Shown here: positions 5,552-12,978 of the stretch, one piece after another | How the letters are laid out: each line of letters begins with the position of its first letter | Numbering within the stretch: position 1 is the first letter of the stretch | DNA from: JBKHJZ01 sp046537875 | Lineage (GTDB): Bacteria; Actinomycetota; Acidimicrobiia; Acidimicrobiales; VFJN01 | Direction of reading: 5' to 3' | NCBI GenBank assembly: GCA_046537875.1 | Contig: JBKHJZ010000090.1 | Location: 1 to 12,978, forward strand | DNA: 12,978 bases | Program-made: the position numbers and the translations under genes | The notes under the pieces: generated by a model | Database searches by the model: none | What the model was told of the DNA's origin: nothing | The model's input: only the letters and a program-made list of their open reading frames with translations

Positions 5552-6121
5552 GTGTTGGTCGCGACCGTGATCCCCGAGCGCGTCGAGCGCGTCACCGACT
5601 CGGTGCCGGCGGTCGCCGGCGCACGAGCGACGTTGTCGTTCGAGGCCTTCTTCCTGGCCAACGAGCGGCGGCTCTTCCGCGCGCTGTTCGTGCTCACGGG
5701 TGATCGCCACGACGCGGAGGACCTGACGCAGCTGGCCTTCTGCAAGGTGTGGGAGCGGTGGGAGCGGGTCGCGGCGCTCGACGATCCCGTCGGCTACCTG
5801 TTCCGCAGCGCCTTCAACGCCCACCGCAGCACGGTGCGGCGGGCGGTCCGAGCGGCGCTCCGGTGCATCGAGCATCCTGCGATCACCCCGTCGCCCCTGC
5901 CCGCCGAGGTGGCGGCCGACCGCGATGCGGTCGTGCGGTTGCTCTGCACGCTCACCCCCCGCCAGCGCGAGGCCGTGGTGCTGACCGAGCTCCTCGACCG
6001 CCCGCCCACCGACGCCGCTCGCATCATGCACATCCGTCCATCGACCGTCCGAGTGCTGGTCAGCCAGGCACGCGCTGCGTTCGAGGGGGTGCCACCGCCC
6101 GACGGGGAGCCCGGGGCGTGA
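5552..6121 (+). CDS. ECF-type RNA polymerase sigma factor
   Basis: A 189-residue sigma-70 family factor with only regions 2 and 4, the ECF layout. Region 2 spans about 30-93 (FEAFFLANERRLFRALFVLT, GDRHDAEDLTQLAFCKVWER, then DDPVGYLFRSAFNAHRS), including the DAEDLTQ core-binding motif. Region 4 spans about 122-178 (LTPRQREAVVLTELLDRPPT, DAARIMHIRPSTVRVLVSQA), with the -35-recognising helix-turn-helix. It resembles the SigE-family factors common in actinobacteria. The start is GTG 5552 or GTG 5567; neither has a strong Shine-Dalgarno and the choice changes only five residues. Its stop overlaps the GTG of the next gene by 4 bp, implying translational coupling with a probable membrane regulator. 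Its target promoters and own promoter are not evident. Confidence 0.92.
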   Translation: MLVATVIPERVERVTDSVPAVAGARATLSFEAFFLANERRLFRALFVLTGDRHDAEDLTQLAFCKVWERWERVAALDDPVGYLFRSAFNAHRSTVRRAVRAALRCIEHPAITPSPLPAEVAADRDAVVRLLCTLTPRQREAVVLTELLDRPPTDAARIMHIRPSTVRVLVSQARAAFEGVPPPDGEPGA

Positions 6122-7206
6122 CCGACGATGATCACGTCGACTTCCGGAGGTCGCTCCAACGCTTCGCCACATCGGTCGGTGATCCGCCCGAGCACGGTCT
6201 CGAGAGGCTTGCCGCTCGCCGGCACCGCCGGCTGCGCCGCCGCCGTGGAGCTGTCGTCACGGCGGCGGCGCTGGCGGTGCTGGTCGGCCTGATCGCGACG
6301 ATCGGGTCGAACGACGAGCCTGCCGACGTCGCGGCGTCGGCGGCCGAGCAGTCCGGCCCCCGCCCGGCGAGCGAGCTGCCGGCCACGGCCGAGCTGCGCT
6401 GCGGCCCCGGTGGCATCCTCGTGCCGGTCGCGTCGGTCAGGCCGCAGAGCGAGGGCCTGCACCTCCGCGTGCTGAACACGCACCGCGGCGCGACGACGGT
6501 GTGGGTCGAGGGCGACGACTGGGCGTCGGGCCCGATCCGGGTCGACCCCGGCATCACCGAGCAGCACCACCCGGTGCCCCCGGGGATCCTCACGATCGGG
6601 TGCGAGGTGCAGGGCGAGCCCCAGCAGCGGCGGGTCGACCTCATCGACGTCGACGGGGTGTACCAGGTGCCGCAGCTGTCATGCCGCAAGAGCGAGCAGG
6701 TGATGATCACCGATCTGCCGGTCGATCCCGAGACCGGCTCGCTGATCACCGCCACCCGGCGGGCACTGGCCCCGGCCCTTCACGACGACGACAGCATCGG
6801 CGCGCCGCGTGGCTACGTCCGGCAGCGGCTGGCCGCCCCGACCACCGACCCGCTCACGCAGCTGACCCGCGATGGCCGGACGGTGGCGTTCGTGCGGCTG
6901 CGCGGCGCTGACGAAGGCGACGGAGGCGCCGGCGGCGGCGGTGACGGCGACGCCGATGCCGCAGTCCGGCCGCCGTGGGTCGCGGCCACCGAGGTGATCG
7001 CGTGTCCCGAGGTGGCCGCGGAGCTCGGGACCGACGGGGCTTCCGCCGACGCGGCGGAGGACGGCGACGGAGCGGGCGCCGACGGCCCGGCCACGCCGGG
7101 AGGCGACGGAGGCGGCGAGGACTCGGGCACCGGTGACGGCACGGCCGCCGATGACGGCGCGGCGGCGGCCGAGGGCGACACGGATGCGGGGGGCGGCGGC
7201 GCCTGA
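6118..7206 (+). CDS. Single-pass membrane protein coupled to the ECF sigma factor (possible anti-sigma)
   Basis: A 362-residue protein I do not recognise by sequence. Residues 1-44 are probably cytoplasmic and end in a run of arginines. Residues 45-63 (AVVTAAALAVLVGLIATIG) form one membrane span. The outer part, about 64-265, looks beta-rich and has cysteines at 95, 162 and 189; RVLNTHRGATTVWVEGDDW and PPGILTIGCEV recall a cupredoxin- or Ig-like sandwich, but I see no clear metal set. Cys296 lies beyond it. Much of 263-362 is Gly/Asp/Ala low-complexity sequence. GTG 6118 overlaps the sigma stop (GTGA), with GGGGAG 10 nt upstream. Position, topology and coupling suggest an anti-sigma or sensor role. 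The N-terminal segment is short and lacks the zinc-binding HxxxCxxC motif, so this is inference. The longer open frame from 5749 is not used because it overlaps the sigma gene. Confidence 0.8.
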   Translation: MTDDDHVDFRRSLQRFATSVGDPPEHGLERLAARRHRRLRRRRGAVVTAAALAVLVGLIATIGSNDEPADVAASAAEQSGPRPASELPATAELRCGPGGILVPVASVRPQSEGLHLRVLNTHRGATTVWVEGDDWASGPIRVDPGITEQHHPVPPGILTIGCEVQGEPQQRRVDLIDVDGVYQVPQLSCRKSEQVMITDLPVDPETGSLITATRRALAPALHDDDSIGAPRGYVRQRLAAPTTDPLTQLTRDGRTVAFVRLRGADEGDGGAGGGGDGDADAAVRPPWVAATEVIACPEVAAELGTDGASADAAEDGDGAGADGPATPGGDGGGEDSGTGDGTAADDGAAAAEGDTDAGGGGA

Positions 7207-7256
7207 GATCGCCCTTGAGATCGCCGGGGCCGGCGCGCGCCTGTCCGCGCATGCTC

Positions 7257-9080
7257 TCAGCGGTACATCGCCTCGATCTGATCGGCGTACTTGGCGAGGA
7301 TCGCCCGGCGCTTGAGCTTCGACGTCGGGGTGAGCTCGTCGCTGTCCGGCACCCAGTCCTCGCCGAGGATCGTGATGCGCTTGACCCGCTCGGCGTTGCT
7401 GAACATGGCCATCACGTCGTCGACCGCCCGCTGGAGCACGTCGTGGGCGTCCGGGTCGGCGGCCAGCTCGGCGAGCGAGCCGGCCTCGATGCCGCGCTCG
7501 GCGAACCACGCGGGGGCCACGTCGGGATCGAGGACGAGGAGGGCCGAGACGAACTTTCGGGCGTCGCCCACCGTCGCCGCCTGGCCCACCGGTGCGAGCG
7601 ACTTGAGCGCCGCCTCCAGGTTGGCGGGGCTCACGTTCTTGCCCCCCGCCGTGATGATCAGCTCCTTCTTGCGGTCGACGATGCGGAGGTAGCCCTCGTC
7701 GTCGATCTCGCCGAGGTCGCCGCTCCGCAGCGTTCCGTCGGGGTCGAGGGCCTCCGCGGTCTTCTGGGGGTCGTCCAGGTAGCCGACGAACACGTTCCCG
7801 CCCCGGCAGCAGACCTCGCCGTCGTCGGCCAGGAACACCTCGCATCCAGGGAAGGCGACGCCCACCGAGCCGGGCTTGACCCGGTACGGCTCCCAGGTGA
7901 TCGGCCCGGTCGACTCGGACATGCCGTAGATCTCCGACAGCGGCACCCCGATCGCCCGGTACCAGCGGACGAGATCGGGGGTGATGGGCGCGGCGCCGGT
8001 GACCGCGAACTGCAGCGCGTCCAGGCCCACGAGCTGGCGGACGTTGCGGAACGCCACCTCGTCGAGGAAGGCCCACGTCTCCTCGTCCTGCTCGCTGGCC
8101 GTGCCGACGGTGCGGCGCTCGGCGATCGGCTCGGCTGCGGCGACGGCCTCGTCGAACTTGCTGCGAGCCTCGGGGTCGGCGGCCAGCGCGGCCTGCACGC
8201 CCGCGTGGATCTTCTCCCACACCCGGGGCACCCCGAACATCGTCTGGGGGTGGACCTCCCGCATGTACCGGCCGATCTGGTTCGGATCGGGGCACGTGGT
8301 CACCTCGAAGCCGCCCATGATCGCCAGGTAGTGGCCGGCCATCCGCTCCGCGATGTGGGCCATCGGCAGGTAGGAGATGGCCCGGAACCCGACGGGGTCG
8401 ATGTCGAGCAGCCCGAGGTAGCCCTGCCCGGTCCACACGATGTTCCGGTGCGTGAGCATCACCCCCTTGGGCGGCCCGGTGGTGCCGGAGGTGTAGATCA
8501 CGGTGGCGAGCGTGTCGGGCGACTGGTCGCCGAGCGCGGCCCGCAGGTCGAGGGGATCCCCGTTGAACACGCTGTCGGCCCGCAGCGCCTCCTCGCCGGC
8601 GAGGCCGCGCGGGTCGTGGAGGATGACCATCGACTCGAGGTCGGCGAGCGTGTGCCGGACGTGCGCGAAGCGCTCGAGGAAGCCCATGTCCTCCACGACC
8701 GCGACCTTCGCCTTGCTGTGGTCGGTCAGGTAGGCGATCTGCTCGGGGGACGACGAGTTGTAGATCGAGATGGCGGTGGCCCCGCAGAACACGGTGGCCA
8801 GGTCGACCACGTGGAACTCGGGGATGTTGCGCATCATCAGGATCACCCGGTCGCCGGGCTCCACCCCGAGCGACCGCAGGCCGGCGGCCGTCCGGGCGAC
8901 GCGCTCGGCCAGGTCGGCGTACGTCATCTCGCCCCATCCGTCGCCGGTGTCCCAGCGCAGCGCGGTCCGGCCGCCGTGCGCCGCGACCGTGTCGAGGAAC
9001 CTGCTTCCCACGGTCTGGCCCTCGACCATCCGGTCGATCTCTGAACGCGTGATCTTCGTCGCCTGTGTCTGTTGCGTCAT
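7257..9080 (-). CDS. fadD: Long-chain acyl-CoA synthetase (FadD15-like, AMP-forming)
   Basis: A 607-residue adenylate-forming enzyme that activates a fatty acid with ATP and CoA to acyl-CoA, via acyl-AMP. The core motifs are intact: P-loop YTSGTTGPPKG at 196-206 with the following VMLTHRN, YGMSESTG at 385-392, the ribose-binding SGDLG at 453-457, the hinge VDRKKELIITAGGKNVSPAN from 468, and C-terminal PTSKLKR at 585-591, whose Lys589 is the expected catalytic lysine. Length and the ETWAFLDEVAFRNVRQLVG region fit the FadD15/bacterial long-chain group. ATG 9080 is chosen because MTQQTQATKITRSEI leads directly into the domain; a weak AAGGG lies 13 nt upstream. The same frame runs on antisense to the thiolase, which is an artefact. 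It converges on the membrane-protein gene across a 50-bp gap and is divergent from the thiolase. Confidence 0.95.
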   Translation of the reverse strand: MTQQTQATKITRSEIDRMVEGQTVGSRFLDTVAAHGGRTALRWDTGDGWGEMTYADLAERVARTAAGLRSLGVEPGDRVILMMRNIPEFHVVDLATVFCGATAISIYNSSSPEQIAYLTDHSKAKVAVVEDMGFLERFAHVRHTLADLESMVILHDPRGLAGEEALRADSVFNGDPLDLRAALGDQSPDTLATVIYTSGTTGPPKGVMLTHRNIVWTGQGYLGLLDIDPVGFRAISYLPMAHIAERMAGHYLAIMGGFEVTTCPDPNQIGRYMREVHPQTMFGVPRVWEKIHAGVQAALAADPEARSKFDEAVAAAEPIAERRTVGTASEQDEETWAFLDEVAFRNVRQLVGLDALQFAVTGAAPITPDLVRWYRAIGVPLSEIYGMSESTGPITWEPYRVKPGSVGVAFPGCEVFLADDGEVCCRGGNVFVGYLDDPQKTAEALDPDGTLRSGDLGEIDDEGYLRIVDRKKELIITAGGKNVSPANLEAALKSLAPVGQAATVGDARKFVSALLVLDPDVAPAWFAERGIEAGSLAELAADPDAHDVLQRAVDDVMAMFSNAERVKRITILGEDWVPDSDELTPTSKLKRRAILAKYADQIEAMYR

Positions 9081-9237
9081 CTGTGCGGTGCATCCCTTCG
9101 GGACCGGGGGCGGTCGCCCGGCGGGCGAACCTGGGATGTCGGGGACGCTGGCGTCGATGGTCACCCACCGCGGCCAGCGGACCACGTCCTCACCGTAGGC
9201 TGCCCTTGCGCCCGCCGCAGGTCGATCGGCAGACTGT

Positions 9238-9255
9238 CTTGACCGATCGGTCAAG
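9238..9255. promoter_or_regulatory. Perfect 18-bp palindrome, probable TetR-family operator
   Basis: CTTGACCGATCGGTCAAG is exactly self-complementary. It lies in the 246-bp gap between the divergent fadD and thiolase genes, 158 bp from one start and 72 bp from the other. Each half carries TTGACC, a good -35 hexamer, so a bound protein would block promoters on both strands. The pattern is close to known TetR-type operators such as that of RutR (TTGACCA-N2-TGGTCAA). A leftward -10 candidate, TACGGT, lies at 9197-9192, too far to pair with this -35. Binding by a TetR-family repressor of fatty-acid metabolism is inference; no such gene is in the window. Confidence 0.7.
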
Positions 9256-9326
9256 GATGCCGTCCCATCGACCGCCACGACCCGTGTGCCGCGGGCGGCG
9301 GGTACGGCGCGACAAAGGAGCAGGCC

Positions 9327-10523
9327 ATGCCCACTGCCGTCATCGTCGACGCCGTCCGCACCGCGGGCGGCAAGCGCAACGGCGTGCTGTCCGGGTGGCA
9401 CCCGGCCGACCTGGCCGCCGAGTGCCTCACCGCCCTCGTCCAGCGCACCGGCATCGACCCCGAGCGGGTGGAGGACGTGATCATGGGCTGCGTCATGCAG
9501 GCCGGCGCCCAGTCGCTCAACGTGGGGCGCAACGCGGTCCTCGCCGCCGGCTGGCCCGAATCGGTGCCCGGCACCACCATCGACCGGCAGTGCGGCTCGT
9601 CGCAGCAGGCGTCGCACTTCGCCGCCCAGGCCGTCATGGCCGGTGCCCACGACATCGTGGTGGCCGGCGGTGTCGAGGTGATGAGCCAGGTGCCGATGGG
9701 TGCGTCTGTCGGCGACGGCAAGTTCGGCCTGCCCTTCGGTCCCCGGGTGAACCAGCGCTACGCGGACGTCGGTGGGCTCGTGCCGCAGGGCATCTCCGCC
9801 GAGCTCATCGCCGACAAGTGGGGCCTGTCGCGCGAGGACCTCGACGCGTTCGGCGCCCAGAGCCAGACCCGAGCGGCCCGGGCCCGTGACGAGGGCCGGT
9901 TCGACGGCGAGATCGTGCCCGTGCGGTCGATCCGCCGCGACAAGGAGACCGGCGAGATCATCACCTCCGACGAGATGGTCACCCGGGACGAGGGCATCCG
10001 CGACGACACCACGGCCGAGAGCCTCGCCAAGCTCAAGCCCGCCTTCAAGCCCGACGGGAAGGTCACGGCCGGCAACTCGAGCCAGATCACCGACGGCGCA
10101 TCGGCGGCGCTGATCATGAGCGAGGAGAAGGCGTCCGAGCTCGGCCTCACGCCGCGCGCGCGCTTCCACGCGTTCGCCCTCGCGGGTGTCGATCCGGTCA
10201 CCATGCTCACCGGCCCCATCCCTGCGACCCAGAAGGTGCTCGACAAGGCGGGCATGTCGGTCGACGACATCGACCTGTTCGAGGTGAACGAGGCGTTCGC
10301 GTCGGTCGTGCTCGCCTGGCACCAGGAGACGGGGGCCGACATGGAGAAGGTCAACGTCAACGGCGGCGCCATCGCCCTGGGGCACCCGCTCGGGTGCTCC
10401 GGCACCAAGCTGCTCGCCACGCTGGTCAACGAGGTCGAGCGGTCCGGTGCCCGGTGGGGCCTGCAGACGATGTGCGAGGGCGGCGGCATGGCCAACGCCA
10501 CGATCATCGAGCGGCTCGGCTGA
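9327..10523 (+). CDS. Thiolase (acetyl-CoA acetyltransferase / 3-ketoacyl-CoA thiolase)
   Basis: A 398-residue thiolase that either cleaves 3-ketoacyl-CoA or condenses two acetyl-CoA. All catalytic residues are present: nucleophile Cys89 in TTIDRQCGSSQQA, Asn321 region NEAF at 321-324, His353 in GGAIALGHPLGCSGTK, and Cys383 in MCEGGGMANA. Length is normal. ATG 9327 has AAAGGAG 6 nt upstream. It is divergent from the acyl-CoA synthetase across a probable TetR-type operator, and the hydrolase gene begins 13 nt after its stop. The context with fadD favours fatty-acid degradation. Which thiolase subtype it is (degradative or biosynthetic, chain length) cannot be settled by eye. Confidence 0.95.
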   Translation: MPTAVIVDAVRTAGGKRNGVLSGWHPADLAAECLTALVQRTGIDPERVEDVIMGCVMQAGAQSLNVGRNAVLAAGWPESVPGTTIDRQCGSSQQASHFAAQAVMAGAHDIVVAGGVEVMSQVPMGASVGDGKFGLPFGPRVNQRYADVGGLVPQGISAELIADKWGLSREDLDAFGAQSQTRAARARDEGRFDGEIVPVRSIRRDKETGEIITSDEMVTRDEGIRDDTTAESLAKLKPAFKPDGKVTAGNSSQITDGASAALIMSEEKASELGLTPRARFHAFALAGVDPVTMLTGPIPATQKVLDKAGMSVDDIDLFEVNEAFASVVLAWHQETGADMEKVNVNGGAIALGHPLGCSGTKLLATLVNEVERSGARWGLQTMCEGGGMANATIIERLG

Positions 10524-10536
10524 TCACCGCCTCGAC

Positions 10537-12978
10537 GTGGCGTGGACCGTGGGTGGGGGCCGCCGGGGGGCGACGCAGCGGCTCGCCTGGACCCTGGCTC
10601 TCCTCCTCGTCGCGGGCGGCCTGGCGTGCAGCAGCGGCGCATCCGGTGACGAGGAGGACCCCCTCCAACCCCTCCGCGAGCGCACCGAGCCCGCGGGGTG
10701 GGACGTCTCGCCGGGTGTCGAGCAGGTCACGGTCACCGGTGCCGAGCCCGGCCAGCCCCTCACGCTGTACGGCCCCGACGGAGGCAAGCGGCTGACCCTC
10801 CGGGCCGACGACACGGGACAGGCCCACTTCGCGTACCTGCCGGAGGAGCACCTCGTCGCCCGGTCGGGCCCCGGGCTCGACATCGGGGACCTGGGCGACC
10901 TCACCGGCGGTGACGTGGTCCGGCCCGGCCGGTACCTGGTGCGCGACGACAGCGCCACACCCGTGCAGGCCTCCGAGGTGGTGACGGTGTCGGGCCGCGA
11001 CGACACCCCCGATCCCGCCCTCTACGAACGCCAGGAGCTGCGCGGCGCCGAGCTGGACCTCCTCGGGTCCCCCGTGGGCGGCGCATCGCTCGAGGACGGC
11101 TTCCAGTACCTCGAGATGCGCGACGGCACCCGGCTGAGCGCCATGGTCCGCTTCCCCGACGCCGAGCTCTACGGGGAGGGTCCCTACCCCACGGTGATCG
11201 AGATGTCGGGGTACGCCCCGTCGAACCCGGAGGCCGAGGAGCCCGGCAGCCAGCTGGCGCGCACCTTCGGCTACGCGACCGTCTCGGTGAACCTGCGCGG
11301 GTCGGGCTGCTCGGGCGGGGTGTTCGACGTGTTCAACGCCGCGCAGACCGCCGACGGCTACGACGTCGTCGAGATCGTCGCCCGCCAGCCGTGGGTGCAG
11401 CACGGGGAGCCCGGCATGGTCGGGCTGTCCTACTCGGGCATCACCCAGCTCTACACGGCCGCCACGAAGCCGCCGCACCTCGCCGCGATCACGCCACAGT
11501 CGGTGATCGCCGACCCGTGGCTCCAGGCCTGGCCCGGCGGCATCTACAACAGCGGGTTCACGCAGCAGTGGCTCCGCCAGCGCCGGGAGAGCTCGCGGGC
11601 CGGCGGCGACAGCTGGGTGCAGGAGCGCATCGAAGCCGGCGACGACACGTGCGAGGCCAACCAGGAGCTGCGCACCCAGAACCTCGACTTCGAGGCGTTG
11701 ACCCGGTCCCTCGACAGCTACACCCCGCCGGCGGCCGCGCGCGACCTGCGCCGGCTCGTCCGGGACATCGAGGCGCCCACGTTCATCACCGGCGCCTTCC
11801 AGGACGAGCAGACCGGCGCCCAGTTCACGGCCATGCTCGACGACTTCGACCGCGCCGAGGTTCTGCGCGTCGGGCTGTGGAACGGCCGCCACCCCGACGG
11901 GTACGGGCCCGCCAACCTGATGCGCTGGTTCGAGTTCCTCGAGCTCTACGTGGCCCGGCGGGTGCCCGAACTGCACCCGGCGGTGCGGGCGGCGGCGCCC
12001 CCGGTGCTCGCGGGCGAGTTCGGGTTCGAGGACATCGAGCTCGGCCCCGACCGGTTCGCCCGCTACGGCGACGACCATGCCGCGGCCCGGGAGGCCTACG
12101 AGGACGAGCCCCCGGTGCGGGTCATCTTCGAGAGCGGCATCGGCGAGAACGAGGTGGGGGAGCCGGGTGGCACCTTCGAGCTGGAGCTCGACGCGTGGCC
12201 GCCCCCCGAGGCGAGCACGCGCACGCTGTACCTCGGCGCCGACGAGGCGCTCACCGGCGAGCCCCCCGGGGAGGCTGCGGGTGGGTCCGGGCCCGAGGCC
12301 GACGCGTTCCGGGTCGACCCGGATGCGGGCGGCTCCACGCTGTTCGGCGGCACCGGCGAGTACCCGCTGCTGGCGCCCGTGTGGGACGTGGAGTGGACCC
12401 GGTTCGGCCCGGGCGAGGAGCTGTCCTACCTCACCGGGCCGCTGGTGGACGACGTGGTCGCGGCCGGGCCGGCCTACGCCGAGCTGTGGGTGGCGGCCGA
12501 TGCCGCCGACGTGCACCTGCAGGTGTCGGTGTCGGAGGTGCGGCCCGACGGTGTCGAGTACCTGGTGCAGAACGGCTGGCTCGACGTTGGCCATCGCGCC
12601 GAGGACGAGGAGCGGACCGAGGGCAACGAGGTGGTGCACCGCTTCACCGAGGACGCCTACCAGCCCCTCGACGGCGGTGAGGGCTTCGAGCGGGTGAGGG
12701 TGCCGATCCCGTCGTTCGGGCACCCGTTCCGCGAGGGCTCGCGGATCCGGCTGTCGATCGCCACCCCGGGACGCAACCATGCCACCTGGGAGTTCGAGAA
12801 CCCCGACCACGACGGCGAGCCGCCGACCGTCCGGGTGGCCCGCACCGACGGCATGCCGTCGGCGCTGGTGCTCTCGTCGCTCGACGACGTGGAGCTCCCC
12901 GACGTGGAGCCGGCCCCGTGCCCGGGCCTGCGGGGGCAGGCGTGCCGGCCGTTCGTTCCCACCGAGAACCTCCCGGGC
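10537..12978 (+). CDS. CocE/NonD-family alpha/beta hydrolase, exported, 3' end cut by window
   Basis: At least 814 residues, open to the window end. The N-terminus has basic residues followed by LAWTLALLLVAGGLAC with Cys31, a signal peptide with an imperfect lipobox, so it is probably exported and possibly lipid-anchored. Residues about 40-150 look like an accessory beta domain. The peptidase S15/CocE hydrolase core follows: GFQYLEMRDGTRLSAMVRFP, then NLRGSGCSGG, then GLSYSG with nucleophile Ser298, Asp423 in FQDEQTG and His452 in NGRHPDGYG. A C-terminal jelly-roll domain contains PLVDDVVAAGPAYAELWVAA and SRIRLSIATPGRNHATWEFE. Family members cleave esters or X-Pro peptides; the substrate here is unknown. 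Starts GTG 10537 or GTG 10549 both give the signal peptide, and neither has a Shine-Dalgarno. The 13-nt gap suggests co-transcription with the thiolase. Confidence 0.9.
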   Translation, partial: MAWTVGGGRRGATQRLAWTLALLLVAGGLACSSGASGDEEDPLQPLRERTEPAGWDVSPGVEQVTVTGAEPGQPLTLYGPDGGKRLTLRADDTGQAHFAYLPEEHLVARSGPGLDIGDLGDLTGGDVVRPGRYLVRDDSATPVQASEVVTVSGRDDTPDPALYERQELRGAELDLLGSPVGGASLEDGFQYLEMRDGTRLSAMVRFPDAELYGEGPYPTVIEMSGYAPSNPEAEEPGSQLARTFGYATVSVNLRGSGCSGGVFDVFNAAQTADGYDVVEIVARQPWVQHGEPGMVGLSYSGITQLYTAATKPPHLAAITPQSVIADPWLQAWPGGIYNSGFTQQWLRQRRESSRAGGDSWVQERIEAGDDTCEANQELRTQNLDFEALTRSLDSYTPPAAARDLRRLVRDIEAPTFITGAFQDEQTGAQFTAMLDDFDRAEVLRVGLWNGRHPDGYGPANLMRWFEFLELYVARRVPELHPAVRAAAPPVLAGEFGFEDIELGPDRFARYGDDHAAAREAYEDEPPVRVIFESGIGENEVGEPGGTFELELDAWPPPEASTRTLYLGADEALTGEPPGEAAGGSGPEADAFRVDPDAGGSTLFGGTGEYPLLAPVWDVEWTRFGPGEELSYLTGPLVDDVVAAGPAYAELWVAADAADVHLQVSVSEVRPDGVEYLVQNGWLDVGHRAEDEERTEGNEVVHRFTEDAYQPLDGGEGFERVRVPIPSFGHPFREGSRIRLSIATPGRNHATWEFENPDHDGEPPTVRVARTDGMPSALVLSSLDDVELPDVEPAPCPGLRGQACRPFVPTENLPG

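Noticed and set aside
5749..6117. Upstream extension of the membrane-protein frame
   Set aside because: It overlaps the sigma factor gene in another frame. The GTG at 6118 gives the usual 4-bp coupled overlap.
9081..10385. N-terminal extension of the acyl-CoA synthetase frame by 435 codons
   Set aside because: The extension is antisense to the thiolase and unlike any FadD sequence. The protein's recognisable N-terminus begins at the ATG at 9080.
10504..12810. A 768-codon open frame on the minus strand and a 429-codon plus-strand frame at 11391-12680
   Set aside because: Both overlap the CocE-like hydrolase, whose own frame carries a signal peptide and catalytic motifs and stays open to the window end. 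The alternatives show no domain.

Overview
The window looks like chromosomal DNA of a very GC-rich actinobacterium. The coding genes favour G or C at third codon positions, GTG starts are common, and -10-like TANNNT hexamers replace an E. coli-type TATAAT. The gene set fits too: an F420/deazaflavin-type nitroreductase homologue, a LAL-class LuxR regulator, an HU protein with a Lys/Ala tail of the mycobacterial HupB kind, and a FadD15-like acyl-CoA synthetase. The combination, with some apparently leaderless genes, would suit Acidimicrobiia (Iamia/Ilumatobacter-like), but that placement is inference. I saw no tRNA, rRNA, CRISPR array, transposase or phage gene.

Layout. (1) 1-165: short tandem repeats with small hairpins, downstream of a leftward deazaflavin-dependent oxidoreductase gene (166-639, minus). 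(2) 640-1220: a divergent intergenic region with a long imperfect stem-loop (882-938) and a leftward promoter-like element (1003-1048). (3) 1221-3869: a large LAL/LuxR ATPase regulator. (4) 3863-4240: a second copy of the same promoter-like element, at the luxR stop codon, followed by a small acidic hypothetical gene. (5) 4275-4670 (minus): a CsaA-like tRNA-binding-domain protein, convergent with the acidic gene across a shared hairpin. (6) 4916-5428: an HU-type nucleoid protein, then three 20-bp tandem repeats that may form tandem terminators. (7) 5552-7206: an ECF sigma factor overlapping by 4 bp a single-pass membrane protein, probably its unusual regulator. (8) 7257-9080 (minus) and 9327-10523 (plus): a long-chain acyl-CoA synthetase and a thiolase, divergent around a perfect 18-bp palindrome that looks like a TetR-family operator. 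(9) 10537 to the window end: a secreted or lipoprotein CocE/NonD-type hydrolase, cut off by the window.

How the genes may work together. The most striking structure is the pair of matching promoter-like elements flanking the LAL regulator. Each has a GTAG-N3-CTAC inverted repeat within TACGTAG-N3-CTACTGA, then 22 or 23 nt, then TACCGTGCC. One points left toward the oxidoreductase and one right into the small acidic gene. This suggests a compact local regulon in which the LuxR-type protein activates both flanking genes. The fadD/thiolase pair probably belongs to fatty-acid activation and beta-oxidation or acetoacetyl-CoA metabolism under a TetR-type repressor encoded elsewhere. The hydrolase gene starts 13 nt after the thiolase stop and may be co-transcribed with it.
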